Shown here in pieces: positions 8,485 through 13,349 of a DNA stretch of 13,349 nucleotides. Origin of the DNA: Larix sibirica (Eukaryota; Streptophyta; Pinopsida; Pinales; Pinaceae). Both the position numbers and the translations under genes were made by a program. Each line of letters starts with the position of its first letter. Within the stretch, counting starts at the first letter, position 1. Where the stretch lies: assembly GCA_004151065.3 (NCBI GenBank), contig NWUY0300016784.1:33827-47175 (forward strand). Reading direction: 5' to 3'. The notes under the pieces are model-generated. The model was not told the DNA's origin and did not search any database. It was given only the letters and a program-made list of their open reading frames with translations.

Positions 8485-8693
8485 AGTTGGATAAGGATGT
8501 TTTGAAGAAGACCTTGTGGCTAAGCAACATGATCATTGTACATGTGTAGAATCATAAGGGTTGGAACTAAGTCGAGAAAATCATATTTCTTCTAAACATG
8601 AGTGGACATGACATGTATGGAGGCATCTTCATGGATGATACATAAATGAATAGTCAAATTCTTGATGGCAACTACGAGCTGAAATGAAACCAA
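8485..8693 (-). pseudogene. Ty3/gypsy protease fragment, cut at the N
   Basis: This is a duplicate of 3993-4201. The frame from IKNLTIHLCIIHE to QNILIQL stops at the N. Its continuation exists only in copy 1, below 3993. It should be counted with the gypsy pseudogene at 3150-4201 if the duplication is false. Confidence 0.7.
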
Positions 8694-8720
8694 ATAAGGA
8701 ATTCTTTTCTAGGGGAACAA

Positions 8721-10742
8721 AGAGATGGATCAATCAACCATGTCTCCAACATAGAGTTTTCAGCAAGGATGTGCATAGGGAAGGGCTATCCAATCCTTTC
8801 TCAAGCATAATATTATTTTCTATGGTATCACTGAGAAGGGTCAAGTGATCCTTCCTCCAACATAGTATTTTCATGGAGGGGGGAGCATGAAGAAGAATCA
8901 ACCAAACGTTCCTTGAGGATTTCATTCATGTTAGACATTTTTCAGTGGAAGGGACAACCTACCCTTCCTCAAGAATAAAGTTTCCGTAGAGGGATACCTT
9001 CGTGAAGGTTCAATTGATGCTTTCTCAAGCATTGTATTCACATCAAGCGATAGTTTGGGAAAGGGTTGATCAACCATTCCTCAAGCATAATATTTTTTAT
9101 GGGGGTTATGGTGAATGGTTGGATTACCCTTCCTCGAGCATAGTGTTCTATTTGATAGAGAGCTTAAGAAGGATCTATGAACTCTTACTCAAGCATGGTA
9201 TTGACATTGCAAAGGATGCAAGGGAATGTTAGTTGGCCATTGTTGAACCACAGTATTCATTTCAAGGGGGTGTCTTATCCCTTAATGTGAATGTGATAAT
9301 TGAGGAAGGTGAACCAACCCTTATCTAGCATGTTATTTTCATTATGGGTGGCATGGTGAAGTATTACATGACCCTTCCTCAAGCATATTATTCTCATCGA
9401 TTGAGATCAACATGGGGAAGGGTCTACCCAGTCTTCCTTGAGTACAATATTGATGTCATAGAAGGTGACAAGAAAATTATTTCCAACCATTAGAGAACCA
9501 AAATATTTGAATTGAGAGGATGCCAAGAAAAGGGTTGATCAACCCTTCCTTAAGCATACTTTTGATGTTATAAAGGATGTTGTTGAAATGTTAGCCAACC
9601 ATTTCTTAAGAAAAATATTTATGTCAAGGGGATTCCCTAGGAACGATTGACCAACCCTTCCTTAACCATAGTATCATCTTTCTAGGAGGCATAGTGAAAG
9701 GATAGGCAACTATTCCTAAAGCATAATATTCTAATCGATGAAGAGCCTAAGAAATGATTAAATGACCCTTCCTTAAGCATAGTATTGACATCGTGAAGGA
9801 TGTAAGGTAAATTATGTCAATCAACCATTTCTCAGCCATAGTATTCACATTGAGGGGGTTCCTAGAGAAGGTTCAATCGACCATTCATTGAGAATGCTAT
9901 TAACATTATGGATGTTCATAGGGAATGACCAATCAATCCTTTCTTGAGAAATTTATTATCATCTATAGGATCATCAAGAAGACTCAGACAAGCATTCCTT
10001 CAACATAGTATAATTCCCATGGATTGGAAGCATGGAGAAGGGTCAAATAACCCTTTGTGAATGATAGTATTCATGTCATAGGGTGTCTAGTTTAATGGAA
10101 AACCAACCCTTAATAATAGTATCAGTGTTGAAGAGTATGTAAGGTAAGTGTTTATTGAACCTTTCTAAATAATATAATCTACATCTAGGGGAGAATGGGG
10201 AAGGGTTCATTGATCCTTATTTAAGCATATAATTCTCATTGATGCATAGTTTGGTGAAGGCTTGGTCGACACTTCCTTGATCATAGTATTCATGTTGTGG
10301 GATATCCTAGGGAAGGGTTGACTTAACCTTCCTCAATTATAGTATTTTTATTGTGGGACGCATGGTTATTGGTTGGTTGACACTTCCTCAAGCATATGAT
10401 TCTCATCGATAAAGATCACGTGGAAGGTTCCAATGAACCTTCCTTGAGCATAGTGTTGACGTCACAGAGGATGCTAAGAAAGTGTTAACTAAATATTCTA
10501 AACCATAATATTCGCATCAACGGGTTCTCAAGGAAGTTTCAACCCACCCTTCCTTGAAAACACTATTCACATCACACAGGATGTTGGGGGAATGTCCATT
10601 GAACATTTCTAAATCATAATATTCGCACCAAGGGGGTTCTCGTTTAATGGTTGATTGACCCTTCCTTGAGAATAATATTATCATTTAAGGTGATTGCAAG
10701 GAATGTTCAAAAAACCTTTTCTTAAGCATAACATTCACCTTT
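8721..10742. repeat. Degenerate minisatellite, second copy
   Basis: No difference from 4229-6250 was noticed, which includes each degenerate unit in order. Two real tandem copies of a repeat array this unstable would be expected to differ in unit number, and these do not. Confidence 0.85.
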
Positions 10743-11112
10743 AGAAATTTATAAATTTATGGATTTGTTCCCTTATTTCTATTATATCCCCTCTATTTCA
10801 CTAAAAAGTGTATTTCCACATTGGTCGAACACCTTAATCAATTGCTCACACAAATAGATCATAGATCAACACAAAAATACTTTTACATGGTTAAAAACCT
10901 AGAGAGGGAAATAGTCCACAACCATTGTGAAATAGCTAGCCGAGGCAATATATTAATGCAAAAGGAAAATTAATTTAGATATGAGTTTCTTAAAATCAAT
11001 CATCAAGAAAATGACCCTCCATTCTCTTTAAATAAATATCCTAGCACTTCAAGAATGTGATCCTAAATAATATTTATGATGAAGTGCATCTATAACTCAA
11101 TGTGTTTTCTTT

Positions 11113-11184
11113 GTTGATGTTGAAATATATCTTTTGTGATCCTTATGTGTTGACGTTGAAATATATCTTTTGTGATCCTTATGA
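11113..11184. repeat. 36-bp tandem duplication, second copy
   Basis: This duplicates 6621-6692, with the same internal T/C difference between its two units. Confidence 0.9.
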
Positions 11185-11218
11185 CACACTGAACACTAAA
11201 TGGTACTCACATGTTATT

Positions 11219-11461
11219 CTAGAATCCAAACTTTGAAAGGATCTCTTGAAGCCATATGGCTTCTTGACATGCATTAACTATGGATGGATACTCCACTTTT
11301 GCTAAAGAAAGACTAAAAACACATAAATATTAACCTAATATAACTAGAATCCAAACTCTCAAAGTATCTCTTGAAGCCATATGGCTTCTTAACTTGCATT
11401 AAGAATAGATGGATATTGGACACTTTTTCTAAAGAAAAAGTAAAAACACATAAATATTAAA
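11219..11461. repeat. About 120-bp tandem duplication, second copy
   Basis: This duplicates 6727-6969 and carries one of the three differences seen between the long copies (A at 11269). Both 16-bp palindromes are present (11248-11263 and 11373-11388). Confidence 0.88.
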
Positions 11462-12190
11462 CTAGGATAATTACATAACTTGTTTTTTTTAAGTTTGATA
11501 TGCTTTCAAATTGAATGGAAATTTAACTGTATTATAGTAAATATTTGAAATTATATTTTTAATATGAGTGTACTCAATACATTCTCTCAATGCACTCAAT
11601 GAGAAGTGAATTTCATTTTCAATCTTTTTAATTTCACAAAAATCGACAAAATTCTTTCATCCAACCATCATAATATGGCCACCAGCCTAATTTAGGGACA
11701 ATTGTATCAAAAACCTAAATGAGAGGGTGTGTGAAGTTGTGCAGTCTACACACATTCAGATCTTGTATACCTGAGATCTATTGTGTACGGGTATCAAGGA
11801 TTTGCTGCTATGGCAGAAATAAATCCACTGGGTCGGAGGTATTTTGTTGTTGAGCTCGTGGAAATCAACGGGAAATAAGTATTCCAAAGAAAGATCAGTG
11901 TGCAACCAGATTGGAATGTGGCAATGGTGATCTAAATTTCTGCATATGGTAAGCAAATTGTGCTGGTGAAGGACGACGATGAGTCAATCCAGCTGACATT
12001 TTAATCTTTATTTCCATTCTCTCTCAAAGGAAAGGATTGCTTGATTTCATAACGGCACATCAAGGTTGACAGAGATTGGCGAATATACTTCTTGGCAATT
12101 CAAACCTGGATGGTGGTACCCATGAACATAATCAATCGATGGCAGATTAAATCATGACGCGTTATTTTTTTTCATTAACGTGAGGTTCTA
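11462..12190. other. Intergenic, unassigned (duplicate of 6970-7698)
   Basis: The content is the same as 6970-7698, with no recognised gene. Confidence 0.3.
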
Positions 12191-12239
12191 CTAATTCTCA
12201 CACCTCTTGGATAGAGCGGAGCATCTTGAGAATACGATG

Positions 12240-12368
12240 GTACAAGTTGAATTCCTGACGAATAAACCAGTTTTTTTTTAAGAATAAACCAGTTTTTTTA
12301 AAGTACAACCTTGAATTCCCAGTTTTTTGAAGAATAAACCAGTTTTTTTAAGTACAAGCTTGAATTCC
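12240..12368. repeat. Short tandem triplication in the V-ATPase pseudogene, second copy
   Basis: This duplicates 7748-7876. The G to T change at 12279 creates a stop on the minus strand, which shortens the trailing open frame from 91 to 62 codons. Confidence 0.75.
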
Positions 12369-12672
12369 TTAAGCTCGTTGTGAGAACGCCGCAACTTTTC
12401 ATCATTTGCGTTAGTTTCTATAAGTCCTGCTTCAAGTTCACTAAGATTTATCTCAAGGGCATCCAACTCAATATCTTGACATCAAGCAGACCTTGTAGGA
12501 GGCGGTCAACTAGCTTTATTCATTGGAACTCTAAAAAACAAATCACAATTTCCATGACATTTATCCAGATCGTTTCATCCGATTAGCATTTTTTTTTTAA
12601 AATGCACTATTGCCTACATTAAAGAACCTTCAATTGAAAAAGGCCAAGTTGGATAAGATACGGGATGCTCTC
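12329..12672 (-). pseudogene. V-type H+-ATPase subunit a fragment, second copy
   Basis: I see no difference from 7837-8180: the same well-kept run ([20 protein letters not shown] and [16 protein letters not shown]), the same frameshifts and the same stops upstream. Shared lesions mean it was already dead before any duplication, or that it is one locus shown twice. Confidence 0.85.
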
Positions 12673-12746
12673 ATGTAAAAGTCAAGAGCCATCATCAATG
12701 ATGGTGTCCCCTTTTATTCCCATTTTTCTTTGCTTGTGATCTTACT

Positions 12747-13349
12747 ATGGTTTCTTCTTTAAATGATGATGGCAAGGATACAAATCTATCTCTCCTTATT
12801 CATTTTCCTCTAGTTGGGTTTATTGAACATGAACTTGTAACAACAATACCACTTTTTTATTGGTCTATACAATGTGCCAAGCACCTAGCTATTTTATTGG
12901 AGATCTTGAAGATTAGCATTAAACACGTTTAGAATTATATACAGTCTCTTCTCTTTTGGCTCAAGTTTTAGAGACTCCTGAGCCAGAAATATTTATAAAA
13001 GCTTCTAGCTATCCAAATTGTGGTTCAACTATGAATGAATAATATATTTCCTTAGTAGTGAATGACACTTAGGATTTTGTAATTTTTGGAAAGGAATAAA
13101 ACTTGTGAGATAGAAATGGGTGGAATGGGTATATAAAACTAAGTATGCATCCAAATGATGTTTTCAAAGACTTAAGGAAAGGTTAGTTTCCAAATGATTT
13201 TCCCATGTTAAATGAATTGACGAAAATGACACATTTTCCTCTGTCCCCAAAATGAACTATATCCACCTTGTTCTCTCTCTTTCCATTTCACATAAATGGG
13301 AGTTACATCAAGTGGATGTCAAATATGCCTTTTCGTATGGGGATTTGCA
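12747..13349 (+). pseudogene. Ty1-copia polyprotein pseudogene: linker and start of reverse transcriptase
   Basis: Copia elements move through an RNA copy, and this is the part before and into reverse transcriptase. In order: the linker (SSLNDDGKDTNLSLLIHFP), a frameshift near 12935, LLAQVLETPEPEIF, SSYPNCGSTMNE, a stop, YISLVVNDT, a stop where the family has Trp, a frameshift near 13085, GIKLVR, a stop, KWVEWVYKTKYASK (family KWVYKTKY, with a small WVE insertion), KERLVSK, then LHQVDVKYAFSYGDL at the edge. The Asp of QVDVK (13315-13317) corresponds to the first catalytic Asp of reverse transcriptase. There are about six stops and two frameshifts, so it is dead. It runs past the window end. 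Confidence 0.88.

Larger units (their letters stand above)
8485..12975. repeat. 4,491-bp near-identical direct repeat, copy 2
   Basis: This is the same length and content as 3993-8483. Differences noticed: A at 11269 (T in copy 1), T at 12279 (G) and T at 12945 (C). At its right end the sequence continues smoothly into a copia reverse transcriptase, so the right border is not a natural element end. Confidence 0.97.

Noticed and set aside
3993-12975. Long terminal repeats of a large retrotransposon
   Set aside because: The two copies are adjacent with only an N between them, have no TG..CA ends, and contain unrelated pseudogenes on both strands.

Overview
This window looks like nuclear DNA of a seed plant. 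A conifer or other gymnosperm is my best guess, which is inference from the style of the decayed retroelements, the AT-rich gene-poor setting and the UGT sequence. The evidence for a plant is a two-exon plant UDP-glycosyltransferase gene with GT-AG splice sites, fragments of Ty1-copia, Ty3-gypsy and LINE-type retroelements, and a broken copy of a plant-type V-ATPase subunit a. Only one gene appears intact, and it is cut by the window edge.

Layout. Positions 1-1085 (minus strand) hold the 5' part of the glycosyltransferase: exon 1 (1085-602), a 361-bp intron and the start of exon 2 (240-1), with a TATA box at 1161-1169. Positions 1170-1960 are AT-rich flank with a 95-bp tandem duplication. Positions 1960-2392 (plus) carry a dead retroelement RNase H domain. 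Positions 4201-3150 (minus) carry a dead Ty3/gypsy protease region followed, in the same strand, by a CCHC zinc knuckle. Positions 4229-6250 are a degenerate minisatellite of about 36 units of about 56 bp with a four-unit higher-order pattern. Two small tandem duplications follow. At 8180-7837 (minus) lies a V-ATPase subunit a pseudogene, and at 8255-8483 (plus) the start of a Ty1-copia pseudogene.

The dominant fact is that 3993-8483 (4,491 bp) is repeated almost perfectly at 8485-12975, at a constant offset of 4,492, with a single N at 8484 exactly between the copies. I noticed only three substitutions. The gypsy frame is cut at the start of the second copy and the copia frame at the end of the first copy, and each continues in the other copy. 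This is what two overlapping contigs joined without merging would look like. I therefore regard the second set of features as probably the same locus, or its other allele, counted twice. After 12975 the copia pseudogene continues to the window end, into its reverse transcriptase domain.

There is no operon or pathway here: one gene in a bed of decayed mobile elements and local repeats. I found no convincing novel biological system. The points worth checking are the false duplication, the higher-order minisatellite, the V-ATPase pseudogene and the unusual protease to zinc-knuckle order.
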